A stretch of DNA of 42,388 bases from Gemmatimonadota bacterium. GTDB lineage: Bacteria > Gemmatimonadota > Gemmatimonadetes > Gemmatimonadales > Gemmatimonadaceae. A model generated the notes under the pieces. That model searched no databases. It had not been told where the DNA came from and saw nothing but the letters and a program-made list of their open reading frames with translations. The DNA is taken from NCBI GenBank assembly GCA_003223455.1, contig QHVE01000052.1, positions 41,510 through 83,897 on the forward strand, read 5' to 3'. Numbering within the stretch: position 1 is the stretch's first letter; each line of letters begins with the position of its first letter. Shown in pieces: positions 1-7,487 of this stretch. A program made the position numbers and the translations under genes.

Positions 1-124
1 CCTGCGAGTCGGGGTCCTTCTCCTGCCCCAGATCGGGGTGGTCGTGCGATGAGCGCTCATCATCGCGCGTCCACGTTTTCTGGGCGGGAGCGCTGTTGCT
101 GGGTCGCGCTTTTCGGTCGGGCAT
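1..124 (-). CDS. 5' end of a hydrophilic hypothetical protein, cut by the window edge
   Basis: An ATG at 122-124 opens a minus-strand frame that runs without a stop to the left edge (41 codons visible). A good ribosome binding site, GAGG, lies six bases upstream of the ATG. The visible N-terminus (MPDRKARPSN...) is very hydrophilic, rich in Asp, Arg, Ser and Lys, with no signal peptide or membrane segment. Third codon positions are mostly G or C, as in the real genes here. I recognise no family and the function is unknown. It would be transcribed divergently from the CorA-type gene, sharing the roughly 125-base gap, in which I see no convincing promoter. Confidence 0.45.
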   Translation of the reverse strand, partial: MPDRKARPSNSAPAQKTWTRDDERSSHDHPDLGQEKDPDSQ

Positions 125-249
125 GACATACCTCGCTGAAGTGGACTGTTCCGAGCGCGTCAAATCACGTACCGTCCCCTCCGCTGCGCTCGCCAGCGGC
201 GGTTCATGGACGACATATTTCGCGCCCACCGCATCAGAGACCGAATCGA

Positions 250-1248
250 TTGGACGTGCCAGGAACTACACCGCACAGCGTCTTTCGTCGCGCTACGGGA
301 GAGATCGAGCGCGAGCTCCCGCCCGACAAGCTTCGCGCCGCCTTCGAGCACCCGGACGGTGGAACACTGTGGGTGGACCTCGACGTCTCGGACGGCGCGC
401 AGGCCGCGCTCCTCACCGAGCTGTTCCGCTTCCACCCGCTCGCCGTCGAGGACGCGCGAAACCCGAGCAGTCGCGTCAAGGCGGAGGAGTATCCCGGTTT
501 CCTGCTCGTCGTCGCGCGCGTCGTCGGATTCTGCGAGACGACGCCGGACCCGTACGATCTGGAGACGGCGAATCTCACGCTCTTCCTCACCGAGAGCGCC
601 ATCGTCACCACGCACATGGAGACGTTGCCGGCGGTGCAGGCCCTCGTCGCGCGCATCGAGTCCAACCCCGATCTCCTCGATCGCGGTCCCGCGCGTGTCG
701 CGCATCACGTGCTCGACACGGCGATCGACGCCTACTTCCCGATCCTCGACCAGCTCGACGAGTTCGTCGACGAGATGGAGCAGCGCGTGTTCGGACAGTT
801 CGACGAGCAACTGCTCCAGGAGATCTTCAAGGTGAAACGGCTCGTCATCTCGCTGCGCCGCTATCTGTCGCCGCAACGAGATGTCCTCAGCATGCTCACC
901 AACCGGCCATCGCGGTTCCTGTCCGCCGAGGCACAGCTCTATTTCCGCGACGTGTACGACCACATGCTGCGCATCACCGACGCGCTGGACAGCTATCGCG
1001 ACCTGATGAGCAGCACTCTCGACAGCTATCTCTCCCAGGTGTCGAACCGGCTGGGCAGCGTGTCGAAGGGGCTGGCGGTGTTCGGCGCGCTGAGCATCCC
1101 GTTCGTCGTCATCGCCGGCGTCTACGGAATGAACTTCGAGCGCATCCCGCTGTCGCACCATCCGTGGGGCTTCGAGATCATGGTCGGCATCCAGGTGGTG
1201 TGCTCGCTCGCGCTGCTCGTCGGCATGCGGCGCAAGCGCATGCTCTGA
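250..1248 (+). CDS. corA: CorA-family magnesium/divalent cation transporter
   Basis: This is a 332-residue protein of the usual length for CorA. A cytoplasmic alpha/beta domain (about residues 1-190) is followed by long acidic helices (about 150-270) and two C-terminal membrane segments. The signature GMN sits in YGMNFE at about 292-297, just after the first membrane helix, and forms the pore entrance in the family. The extreme C-terminus is basic (RRKRML), as expected for the cytoplasmic end. The protein should act as a homopentameric inner-membrane channel taking up Mg2+, possibly Co2+ or Ni2+. The start used is TTG at 250; a GTG six bases later is equally possible and neither has a strong ribosome binding site. 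No stop or frameshift disturbs it. Confidence 0.93.
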   Translation: MDVPGTTPHSVFRRATGEIERELPPDKLRAAFEHPDGGTLWVDLDVSDGAQAALLTELFRFHPLAVEDARNPSSRVKAEEYPGFLLVVARVVGFCETTPDPYDLETANLTLFLTESAIVTTHMETLPAVQALVARIESNPDLLDRGPARVAHHVLDTAIDAYFPILDQLDEFVDEMEQRVFGQFDEQLLQEIFKVKRLVISLRRYLSPQRDVLSMLTNRPSRFLSAEAQLYFRDVYDHMLRITDALDSYRDLMSSTLDSYLSQVSNRLGSVSKGLAVFGALSIPFVVIAGVYGMNFERIPLSHHPWGFEIMVGIQVVCSLALLVGMRRKRML

Positions 1249-1255
1249 GCGTCCG

Positions 1256-1615
1256 TCAGCGTGCGCGTCCGGTCGCGAGTCCAGCCGTTGCGGTCCCGAG
1301 GCCGAGCAGCGCGAGATCGCTCATCACGACCAGTCGCTCGTCCTCGATGATCGCGACCTCATGATAGGGCACGCGGATCCAGCACTCGGCGGGCGAGTCG
1401 TCCGGCGGGTCGTGTGGCACGATTTGGAGATATACCGGCGCGCGGGTCTCGACGTCGACGATCACCTCGGCCACCGTGCCGAGTGTGCCGCCGTCGCGCG
1501 TCGCGACGGACCAGGTGCGGAGATCGAGCGAGCCCGGAAGGATGGCGCCAGCGACGTTGCGGAGTGGCTGTAATGGCATGCGCACGGATGGCGCAAATCG
1601 TCGACCACCACGCAT
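1256..1615 (-). CDS. PRC-barrel domain protein
   Basis: A 119-residue protein whose core (LRTWSVATRDGGTLGTVAEVIVDVET, about residues 33-58, then YLQIV and WIRVPYHEVAII) has the short beta-strand pattern of PRC-barrel domains. These occur in the photosynthetic reaction centre H subunit and in RimM-like proteins. The substrate or partner is unknown; stand-alone members are often stress-related. The gene converges on the CorA-type gene with only seven bases between stops. The ATG at 1615 has GGAGG almost touching it, which is too close to be ideal, so an ATG at 1579 giving 107 residues is a real alternative. The assignment rests on pattern recognition and is moderate. Confidence 0.65.
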   Translation of the reverse strand: MRGGRRFAPSVRMPLQPLRNVAGAILPGSLDLRTWSVATRDGGTLGTVAEVIVDVETRAPVYLQIVPHDPPDDSPAECWIRVPYHEVAIIEDERLVVMSDLALLGLGTATAGLATGRAR

Positions 1616-1693
1616 GCCTCCGGAGCGCGCCGTGCGAGTAGGTATCGTTCCGGACGCACGCGGACATCGAGTTCCCGGGTGGGGACCAGGATG

Positions 1694-2377
1694 CTACGCG
1701 CGCGGTCGTGCGCGCTCGCGCAGGCGTTGCTCGTCGACCACGGCGAAGCGCGACCGTCCGACGCGGCGGACCGCTCCGTCGTCACACAGCGCACGCAGCG
1801 AGCGCACGACGACCTCACGCACCGTACCGAGACTGTCGGCGAGCGCCGCTTGGCTCATCCCGAGCTCGAGCACCTCGTGCTGGGTGGCGTCGGCGCGCGC
1901 GCTCAGATATCCGGCGACGCGTGCGGTCACGCTGTAGTCCGACAGCGCGTCGAGGCGCTCGAGCATCGTGCGGGCACGGTGCGCGAGGCGGCGCAGTGCG
2001 AAGCGCGCGAATTCCGGCTCCTCGACCAGCAGACGCTCGACCACGTCAGCCGCGAGCACTGCGCAGCACACCGGCGTCACGGCCGTCGCCGTCGCCGGAT
2101 ACGGTCCGCCGCCGAACACCGGGATCTCGCCCAGCACTCCGCCCGACTCCTCGAAGTGCAGCACGGTCGATCCGCTGTCGACGCGTCGCGCCACGCGCAC
2201 GCGCCCCGTCAGCACGAGGTGCAGCGCGGCCGGCGCGTCGCCGGCCCGGAACAACACGGCGCGGCGTGGACGGCGTTCGATCACCGATGCCGCCGCTACA
2301 CGGCGTGCGACGCGAGGAGAGAGATCGCCGAGCACGGGCAGCGCGACGATCGCGGTACGTGGGTCAGCGGGCGACAC
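1694..2377 (-). CDS. Crp/Fnr-family transcriptional regulator
   Basis: The protein has an N-terminal cyclic-nucleotide-binding-like beta roll (LFRAGDAPAALHLVLTGRVRV...GGVLGEIPVFGG), a long dimerisation helix, and a C-terminal winged helix-turn-helix (LGMSQAALADSLGTVREVVVRSLRALCDDGAV). The recognition helix VREVVVRSLRAL resembles the Crp/Fnr consensus. No Cys cluster typical of Fnr oxygen sensing is seen, and the beta-roll lacks an obvious RxS cAMP pocket, so the ligand is unknown. I chose the GTG at 2377, which gives 227 residues, the usual family length. A GTG at 2455 would add a Pro/Ala-rich tail and squeeze the divergent promoter region to 35 bases. Confidence 0.85.
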   Translation of the reverse strand: MSPADPRTAIVALPVLGDLSPRVARRVAAASVIERRPRRAVLFRAGDAPAALHLVLTGRVRVARRVDSGSTVLHFEESGGVLGEIPVFGGGPYPATATAVTPVCCAVLAADVVERLLVEEPEFARFALRRLAHRARTMLERLDALSDYSVTARVAGYLSARADATQHEVLELGMSQAALADSLGTVREVVVRSLRALCDDGAVRRVGRSRFAVVDEQRLRERARPRA

Positions 2378-2490
2378 GGGCCGAGCTCGAGGTGATGGAA
2401 CCGCGGTTCCAGCCGCGCTGATGCATGCGGTGCAGACTTCGAATCGCCGGCGCACCGCGCGTCGGCCACGACTCTTCGAGGAACACTCTC

Positions 2491-3003
2491 ATGCGTCCCG
2501 TCGCCACCTTGATGATTTCGGCCGCACTCCTGATGCCTTGCGCTCTCGTCGCGCAGACGCACGACGACCACTCACACGCGGCTATGCAGGAAGATTCTGC
2601 CTTTCGCGCCATGCAGGCGCGAGGGCAGGCGGTGATGGGCGTCGACCAATACACCTCTGTACACCGCTTCGATGCGCTTCGCGACGGCGGACGCATCGTG
2701 CTCCAGCGAGATCGCGACGACTCCGCCGGCGCCGTGGTGATCCGCGCCCATCTGCGATCGGTGGCTCGGGCCTTCTCTGCGGGCGATTTCTCGTCCCCCC
2801 GCGCGGTGCATGTCGATACGGTGCCGGGAACTGCGGTCATGCGTGCGCGCCGTGCCGCGATCCGGTACGAGGTCTCCGACGTTCCACGAGGCGCGTTGTT
2901 GCGCATCCGATCGCGTGACGCGCGCGCCGTGGAGGCCATTCACCGCTTTCTCGACTACCAGCGGTCCGAGCACCACACGGCGCCCGCCGCACACGAACAC
3001 TGA
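2491..3003 (+). CDS. exported His-rich protein of unknown function
   Basis: A 170-residue protein with a clear signal peptide (MRPVATLMISAALLMPCALVAQ). The mature N-terminus is His-rich (THDDHSHA) and so is the C-terminus (SEHHTAPAAHEH). The start is ATG 2491 with GAGG ten bases upstream; an in-frame earlier start would put residues ahead of the signal peptide. The middle contains AMQARGQAVMGVDQYTSVHRF and a DGGRIVLQRDRDDSAG stretch. From memory these are conserved in a family of small exported proteins without known activity. It lies 59 bases ahead of a His-rich CDF metal exporter on the same strand, so a periplasmic metal-binding role is a reasonable inference, not a demonstrated one. Confidence 0.8.
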   Translation: MRPVATLMISAALLMPCALVAQTHDDHSHAAMQEDSAFRAMQARGQAVMGVDQYTSVHRFDALRDGGRIVLQRDRDDSAGAVVIRAHLRSVARAFSAGDFSSPRAVHVDTVPGTAVMRARRAAIRYEVSDVPRGALLRIRSRDARAVEAIHRFLDYQRSEHHTAPAAHEH

Positions 3004-3026
3004 GTGCGGCGACCGGGCCAGTGTGG

Positions 3027-3056
3027 TTGGCCTCGACAACGAGCGCAGGGTAACTT
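3027..3056 (+). promoter_or_regulatory. candidate promoter giving a leaderless CDF transcript
   Basis: TTGGCC at 3027-3032 and TAACTT at 3051-3056 are separated by 18 bases. The ATG of the CDF gene begins six bases after the -10 element, so transcription would start at or next to the initiation codon. No ribosome binding site precedes that ATG, which fits a leaderless message. The -35 matches consensus only in TTG. Confidence 0.4.
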
Positions 3057-3062
3057 CCAGCC

Positions 3063-4046
3063 ATGGGTGCGGCCCCCGGCAACGTCCACACGCACGAGCA
3101 CGGCCACGATCATGTCCATGACCATGCTCATGGGCATGCGCATGGTCCAGGCGGGCATGGACACGCACCCGCCAGCTTCGACCGCGCGTTCGCGCTGGGC
3201 GTCGGGCTGAACGTCGCGTTCGTCCTCGCCGAGGTCGGATTCGGGCTGCGGGCGCACTCGCTCGCGCTGATCGCCGATGCCGGGCACAATCTGGGCGATG
3301 TGCTGGCGCTCGTGCTCGCATGGGCCGGCACGGTGCTGGCGCGCAGCGAGCCGACGCCGCGACGCACGTACGGCATGCGCCGGTTCTCGATCCTCGCCGC
3401 GGTCGCGAATGCCGGCATCCTTCTCGTGGCCGTCGGCGCGATCATCGTCGAGGCCCTCGATCGCTTCCGACATCCCGCGCCGATCGCCGGCGGGATCGTC
3501 TCCATCGTCGCGGCGGTGGGCATCGCGATCAACCTCGGCACCGCGCTGGCGTTCATGCGCGGACGCGAGCACGACCTCAACATCCGTGGCGCGTTCATCC
3601 ACATGCTCGGCGACGCCGCCGCGTCCGTCGGCGTCGTCGTCGCCGGTCTGCTGATCGCCGCGACCGGGCTCCTCTGGATCGACCCGCTCGTCTCACTTCT
3701 CCTCGCGGCCCTGATCACGTGGAGCAGCTGGGGATTGGCGAAGGACTCGGTGAATCTGGCGATGGACGCGGTGCCCGCCGGCATCGACCCGCTCGAGGTC
3801 GATGCAATGCTGCGCGGCCTCGAGGGCGTCGTCGAGGTGCACGACCTGCACATCTGGGGGATGAGCACGACCGACGTCGCGCTCACGGCGCACCTCATTC
3901 GGCCCTGTCACGGTGGCGAAGACGCACTGCTCGCCACGGCCACGCGCTTGCTGCGGGAACGGTTCGGCATCGCACACGCGACGCTCCAGGTGGAGCAGGG
4001 GCTCGCGATCCATCCGTGCGACCTCGCCGCGCCCGGCAGCGTCTGA
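3063..4046 (+). CDS. cation diffusion facilitator (Zn/Co/Cd exporter, CzcD/ZitB type)
   Basis: A 327-residue CDF antiporter. A cytoplasmic N-terminal tail (residues 9-34) is almost all His, Gly and Asp (HTHEHGHDHVHDHAHGHAH) and should collect metal. Six membrane segments follow. The transport site is formed by H75/D79 in helix 2 (DAGHNLGD) and H180/D184 in helix 5 (HMLGDA), the HxxxD pair typical of zinc-transporting members. A His-rich loop between helices 4 and 5 is missing, with the tail perhaps substituting. The C-terminal domain (about 240-310) contains HDLHIW, the ferredoxin-like dimer domain signature. It likely exports Zn2+ and related ions from the cytoplasm in exchange for protons, probably working with the His-rich exported protein encoded just upstream. 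Confidence 0.93.
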   Translation: MGAAPGNVHTHEHGHDHVHDHAHGHAHGPGGHGHAPASFDRAFALGVGLNVAFVLAEVGFGLRAHSLALIADAGHNLGDVLALVLAWAGTVLARSEPTPRRTYGMRRFSILAAVANAGILLVAVGAIIVEALDRFRHPAPIAGGIVSIVAAVGIAINLGTALAFMRGREHDLNIRGAFIHMLGDAAASVGVVVAGLLIAATGLLWIDPLVSLLLAALITWSSWGLAKDSVNLAMDAVPAGIDPLEVDAMLRGLEGVVEVHDLHIWGMSTTDVALTAHLIRPCHGGEDALLATATRLLRERFGIAHATLQVEQGLAIHPCDLAAPGSV

Positions 4047-4152
4047 AGATCCGTTCGGCGCCGTCGGGCGTACCGCATCAGAGCGGCTCGCCGTTCCCTT
4101 CTGGTCCGTCCGGTTGCACACTATCCGCTCCTCTTCCGCGAGTCGCCAGCCC

Positions 4153-4890
4153 GTGGCTCCCCTCGTCAAGCGAAACCACTGGGTCATTCGCCTCACCCAC
4201 TGGGTGAACCTCGTGGCCGTCGTGCTCATGGCCGGTAGCGGAATGCGCATCTTCAACGCGCACCCTGCCTTCGCGCGACCAGGCGAGACGTTTCCGCTCA
4301 ACCCGTGGGAGGGGACGTCGATTCCGGCGTGGCTCACGTTCGGCGGATGGCTCGCCGGCGCTCGGCACTGGCACTTCGCCGCGATGTGGCTGCTCGTCGC
4401 CAACGGGCTGCTCTATCTCGGCTTCCTGTTCTTCCACGGCGAGTGGCGCGACATCGTGCCCCGCCGCGGCGATGTACGGGACGCGATCGAGATGCTCAAG
4501 TTCTACCTCTTCGTGCGGCGTGACCATCCGCCGCAGGGGAAGCACAACGCGCTGCAGAAGTCCGCGTACTTCGCGATGGCGGTACTCGGGATCGTGCTCG
4601 TGCTGAGCGGGTTGGCGATCTGGAAGCCCGTCACGCTCTGGTTCATCACCGCGCTGTTCGTGAACTTCAAGTGGGCGCGCTTCGTCCACTTCACCGCGAT
4701 GGCGCTCCTGCTGCTGCTCGCGCTCGTCCACGTGTTCATGGTGTTCAGCGTCGATCCGTACTCGCTTCGCGCGATCTTCACCGGATGGTACGACAGGGCG
4801 CGTTCGCCCGAGGCGCGCAACGCCAGACCGTTCTATCACCTCTTCGGGGGGACGCGTCCGGCCCCGTCGAGCGAGGCACCACGTCCATGA
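4153..4890 (+). CDS. membrane-bound b-type cytochrome, partner of the molybdopterin oxidoreductase
   Basis: This 245-residue membrane protein belongs to the cytochrome b561/thiosulfate reductase cytochrome b group. Candidate haem-ligand His residues lie in RNHWVIRLTHWVN near the N-terminus, in ARHWHFAAMW, and in RFVHFTAMALLLLLALVH. About four to five hydrophobic helices are visible. The stop overlaps the next start as ATGA, so the two genes are translationally coupled and the products should form one complex: the cytochrome links the quinone pool to the exported molybdoenzyme. The start is GTG 4153, because residues upstream of it in the same frame are Arg/Ser-rich and overlap the CDF gene. 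The length differs from MsrQ, so it is not simply an MsrPQ system. Confidence 0.85.
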   Translation: MAPLVKRNHWVIRLTHWVNLVAVVLMAGSGMRIFNAHPAFARPGETFPLNPWEGTSIPAWLTFGGWLAGARHWHFAAMWLLVANGLLYLGFLFFHGEWRDIVPRRGDVRDAIEMLKFYLFVRRDHPPQGKHNALQKSAYFAMAVLGIVLVLSGLAIWKPVTLWFITALFVNFKWARFVHFTAMALLLLLALVHVFMVFSVDPYSLRAIFTGWYDRARSPEARNARPFYHLFGGTRPAPSSEAPRP

Positions 4891-5597
4891 CGCTCGACCG
4901 ACGGCGCTTCCTCGGTATTTCGGCGGCCTCGATCGCCGGCTCGCTCCTGGCGGCGTGCGACAAGAATCCGGAGGGTGCGAAGCCGCTGCTGCAGCTCGCC
5001 GAACGGGCGAACGAACAGGTGGAGGGTGGGCTGTTCCGCCATTCGGCGATGAATCACGTCGGCGCGAAGGCGCGGCTCGCCGGACCGAGCTTCCCCAAGT
5101 ACTTCATCTCGCCGACGGTGCCCGTATGGGATCCCGCTGCCGGCGGCGTGTGGCGGCTGGAGGTGTCGGGCGCGGTGCGTCGGCCGCTCTCCCTGACGCT
5201 CGACGATCTCATGAAGCTGCCGCGCGTCACGCAGAAGGTCGATCACTTCTGCGTCGAGGGGTGGAACGCGCGAGCGATCTGGTCGGGCGTGAGAGTGAGC
5301 GACATCGCGCGCGCCGCCGGCATCACCGACGATGCGCAGTACGTGGACTTCGCCGGGTTCGACAAGGGCTATCACGAGAGCTGGGACATGCAGAGCGCGA
5401 TGCATCCGCAGACCCTCGTGGCCTACGGCATGGACGGGTATCTGCTCACACCCGCCCACGGCGCGCCGGCACGTGTGCACTCTCCAGTGAAGCTGGGCTA
5501 CAAGAACACGAAGTACCTCACGCGTGTCGTGTTCATGCCCGGCCGCAATGGCGGCTACTGGAGCGATCAGGGCTACGAGTGGTACGGGGGAACCTGA
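4887..5597 (+). CDS. Tat-exported molybdopterin-dependent oxidoreductase (sulfite oxidase/MsrP-like fold)
   Basis: A 236-residue protein with a twin-arginine signal (DRRRFLG, residues 4-10) that ends in a lipobox-like LLAAC with Cys24, so it may be a Tat-exported lipoprotein. The oxidoreductase molybdopterin-binding domain spans about residues 85-230. HFCVEGW carries Cys122, the expected molybdenum ligand, and the C-terminal half has conserved-looking GYHESWDM and NTKYL segments. By homology it reduces or oxidises a small oxo-compound such as a sulfoxide or sulfite in the periplasm; the substrate cannot be told. It follows its b-type cytochrome with a four-base overlap. No dimerisation domain of true sulfite oxidases is present, which fits the short bacterial class. 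Confidence 0.88.
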   Translation: MTLDRRRFLGISAASIAGSLLAACDKNPEGAKPLLQLAERANEQVEGGLFRHSAMNHVGAKARLAGPSFPKYFISPTVPVWDPAAGGVWRLEVSGAVRRPLSLTLDDLMKLPRVTQKVDHFCVEGWNARAIWSGVRVSDIARAAGITDDAQYVDFAGFDKGYHESWDMQSAMHPQTLVAYGMDGYLLTPAHGAPARVHSPVKLGYKNTKYLTRVVFMPGRNGGYWSDQGYEWYGGT

Positions 5598-5620
5598 TCG
5601 ACCGGAGCGTGGAGCTTGCA

Positions 5621-5636
5621 TGAGGCGAGGGCCTCA
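5621..5636 (+). terminator. possible weak terminator hairpin
   Basis: TGAGGC (5621-5626) and GCCTCA (5631-5636) form a perfect six-base stem with a GAGG loop, 23 bases after the molybdoenzyme stop codon. No T-run follows, so it would be weak or Rho-assisted, and it may be chance. Confidence 0.25.
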
Positions 5637-5660
5637 CGTCTTCGACCCTTCACCCCACCG

Positions 5661-5945
5661 ATGCCCATTACCGCTCCCGTCTCACACGATCCCGCCGCCG
5701 GCCGCTTCGAGATTCGCCTCGACGCCGGGACCGCCGTGCTCGCCTATCTCCGTCGCGGCGACGCGATCGAGATCACGCATACCGAAGTGCCGGAGGCCCT
5801 CGAGGGGCACGGCTACGCCGCTGCGCTGGCCGAAGCGGGACTCGACTACGCGCGCCGCGAGGGAATGCGAGTCATCCCTTCGTGCCCGTATGTCGCGGCG
5901 TACATTCGTCGGCATCGGGGCTACGCGGATCTCGTCGCGCCCTAG
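5661..5945 (+). CDS. small GCN5-related N-acetyltransferase-like protein (YidJ/NATD1 type)
   Basis: A 94-residue protein matching the compact single-domain Gcn5-related family. The order is a beta-hairpin (GRFEIRLDAGTAVLAYLRRGDAIEITHTEVP), the EALEGHGYAAALAEAGLDYAR segment corresponding to the acetyl-CoA loop and helix, and the signature VIPSCPYVAAYIRRHRGYADLV near the C-terminus. Family members bind acetyl-CoA, but their acceptors are mostly unknown. The start at ATG 5661 gives the usual family length; an earlier in-frame ATG at 5616 would add unrelated residues. Its stop TAG shares the palindrome CTAG with the stop of the convergent gene. Confidence 0.85.
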   Translation: MPITAPVSHDPAAGRFEIRLDAGTAVLAYLRRGDAIEITHTEVPEALEGHGYAAALAEAGLDYARREGMRVIPSCPYVAAYIRRHRGYADLVAP

Positions 5946-6223
5946 TCCTGCGCGCGACGTGCCGGTGCGGGAGGCACTCGCGTGGCCTTCATGCACCAGC
6001 GCTCGAGCTCGAAGAGCGACACCGTGCGCCAGTCCGGCGGGTATGGCGCGAGTCGCCGCTTGTCCCCATCCGCCGACTCGAACACCAGCCAGCCGGATTT
6101 GCGGCGTTCCTTCTCGAGCATCTTCGCCAACGTCTGCGTGAGCGATGGAGAGTCGATCTCCCGAACCGTCCACTCGACGCCCACCGTGTCGGTGAACGAT
6201 CGCGACGTGATGTGCTCGGACAT
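5942..6223 (-). CDS. small conserved-looking hypothetical protein
   Basis: A 93-residue hydrophilic protein without signal or membrane segment. It has a Trp-rich pattern (EWTVREI, GWLVFESADGDKRRLAPYPPDW, ELERWCM) that suggests a compact beta domain, and a basic C-terminus (PAPARRAQD). I do not recognise a named family. The first ATG has no purine-rich site upstream. Its stop overlaps that of the convergent acetyltransferase-like gene. It is the last of three minus-strand genes (8654 to 5942), separated from the next by 57 bases. Confidence 0.6.
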   Translation of the reverse strand: MSEHITSRSFTDTVGVEWTVREIDSPSLTQTLAKMLEKERRKSGWLVFESADGDKRRLAPYPPDWRTVSLFELERWCMKATRVPPAPARRAQD

Positions 6224-6280
6224 GCGCAGGGGAGGAGAAGATGGCGCCGCGATCGAGCGGATGGCGCTCGTGTTGGATGG

Positions 6281-7381
6281 CTACTGGTACTGAATGTACA
6301 GCGGCTGGGGGTGCAACCGCAGCACCTCCGCCGGCGTCAACAGGGGGGCGCCCGTTTTGGTGTCGTTGTGGAAGAAGAGCTTGAACCCCGTGAACTGGAC
6401 GGGCTCGGCCTTCACGTAGTCGTGGTAGGAATCGAACTTGAGCCAGGGGGGTCCCCACCCGTCCATGTCCATCACCACCTGGACGTGTGGGGTGAACCGA
6501 ATCTTCGGCGCGTTGGTCACCATGTTCCGCGTGAAGCGGTGCACGATGAGGATCTTCGGTGGCAGATGCTTCGAGCGCACGATCTCGTCGAGGAAATCGA
6601 CCGCCCAGTTGATGTCCTTCGCGTCCAGCGTGCCGATCTTGCGCCCCGGTACGGACCCCGACGGTGCCATCGAGAACTCCGGATCGATCGCGAGGTGCAC
6701 GTCGGGATTCTCGAGGAACTGGCGCAGCCGCGGCAGCTCCGCCGGTACCGTGCTCTTTCCCACCTGCACGTCGATGAAGAACAGCGCATGCCGTGATTGC
6801 GCCCAGGAGTGGACCTCGTTCACGAGCGAGTCACGCATCCACAGACGATAGAGACCATTCTTGCCCGGTGCACCCTGCGCGACGGTCACGATGAGGTGCA
6901 GCGCCGGCACGACCGGATGCGACGGGTCGGCCTTCGCCCACCGCGTGGCCTCCTTGTCCAGCATCGCCAGCATCTGGTCCTTCGGGTACTCGCCGAGCAC
7001 GCCCATCTTCTTCGAGAGGGGATTGCCATAGAAGGCGACGATTCGCTTCGCCGGCAGCACGGCTCCCGGCAAAGGCGCTGGCATCTTCACCGGCCACTTT
7101 CTGTCCAGCACGCTGTCGGGCTTCGTCATGCTCGCCAGCGCCACACTGTCACGATGCGAGCGCTTCGGGACTTCCCCAATCGGCGCCGGCAGGCGCGGAA
7201 CGTTCGTCGAATCGATCGCCGACGGCGCCGCCGCGACAGTCGAGGAGCTGTCTCCTCGTGGTCGCTCTTCCGCTGCCGCGCTCGTGTCGAGGCCCGGCGC
7301 GGACCGTGGGCGGTCGTAGCAGGCAGCCGCGATCGAGAGCGCGACGAGAGTGACGGCGCGGCGCGGCGGGAATGCAATCAT
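6281..7381 (-). CDS. secreted lipoprotein of unknown function
   Basis: A 366-residue protein with a signal peptide ending in a lipobox (SIAAAC), then a Ser/Ala/Pro-rich linker to about residue 90, then a globular domain. That domain has a regular alternation of strands and helices: RIVAFYGNPLSKKMGVLGEYP, VVPALHLIVTVAQG, ALFFIDVQVG, VHLAIDPEF, ILIVHRFT, VQVVMDMDGWG. This looks like a TIM-barrel arrangement, with acidic residues at strand ends (FIDVQ, AIDPEF, MDMDG) that could be catalytic. I cannot assign an enzymatic class. ATG 7381 is preferred over GTG 7387, as both lead straight into the signal peptide. It sits downstream of another lipoprotein gene on the same strand. Confidence 0.75.
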   Translation of the reverse strand: MIAFPPRRAVTLVALSIAAACYDRPRSAPGLDTSAAAEERPRGDSSSTVAAAPSAIDSTNVPRLPAPIGEVPKRSHRDSVALASMTKPDSVLDRKWPVKMPAPLPGAVLPAKRIVAFYGNPLSKKMGVLGEYPKDQMLAMLDKEATRWAKADPSHPVVPALHLIVTVAQGAPGKNGLYRLWMRDSLVNEVHSWAQSRHALFFIDVQVGKSTVPAELPRLRQFLENPDVHLAIDPEFSMAPSGSVPGRKIGTLDAKDINWAVDFLDEIVRSKHLPPKILIVHRFTRNMVTNAPKIRFTPHVQVVMDMDGWGPPWLKFDSYHDYVKAEPVQFTGFKLFFHNDTKTGAPLLTPAEVLRLHPQPLYIQYQ

Positions 7382-7487
7382 GTACACGACAGGGCGGGAG
7401 TGACGCAGCTTTGGGTACCCGGACGCCGCAATCTAGCAAGCCGTGTGCGAGCATCGAGCTCGGCACTTTCACCCAGTAGACCGGACC

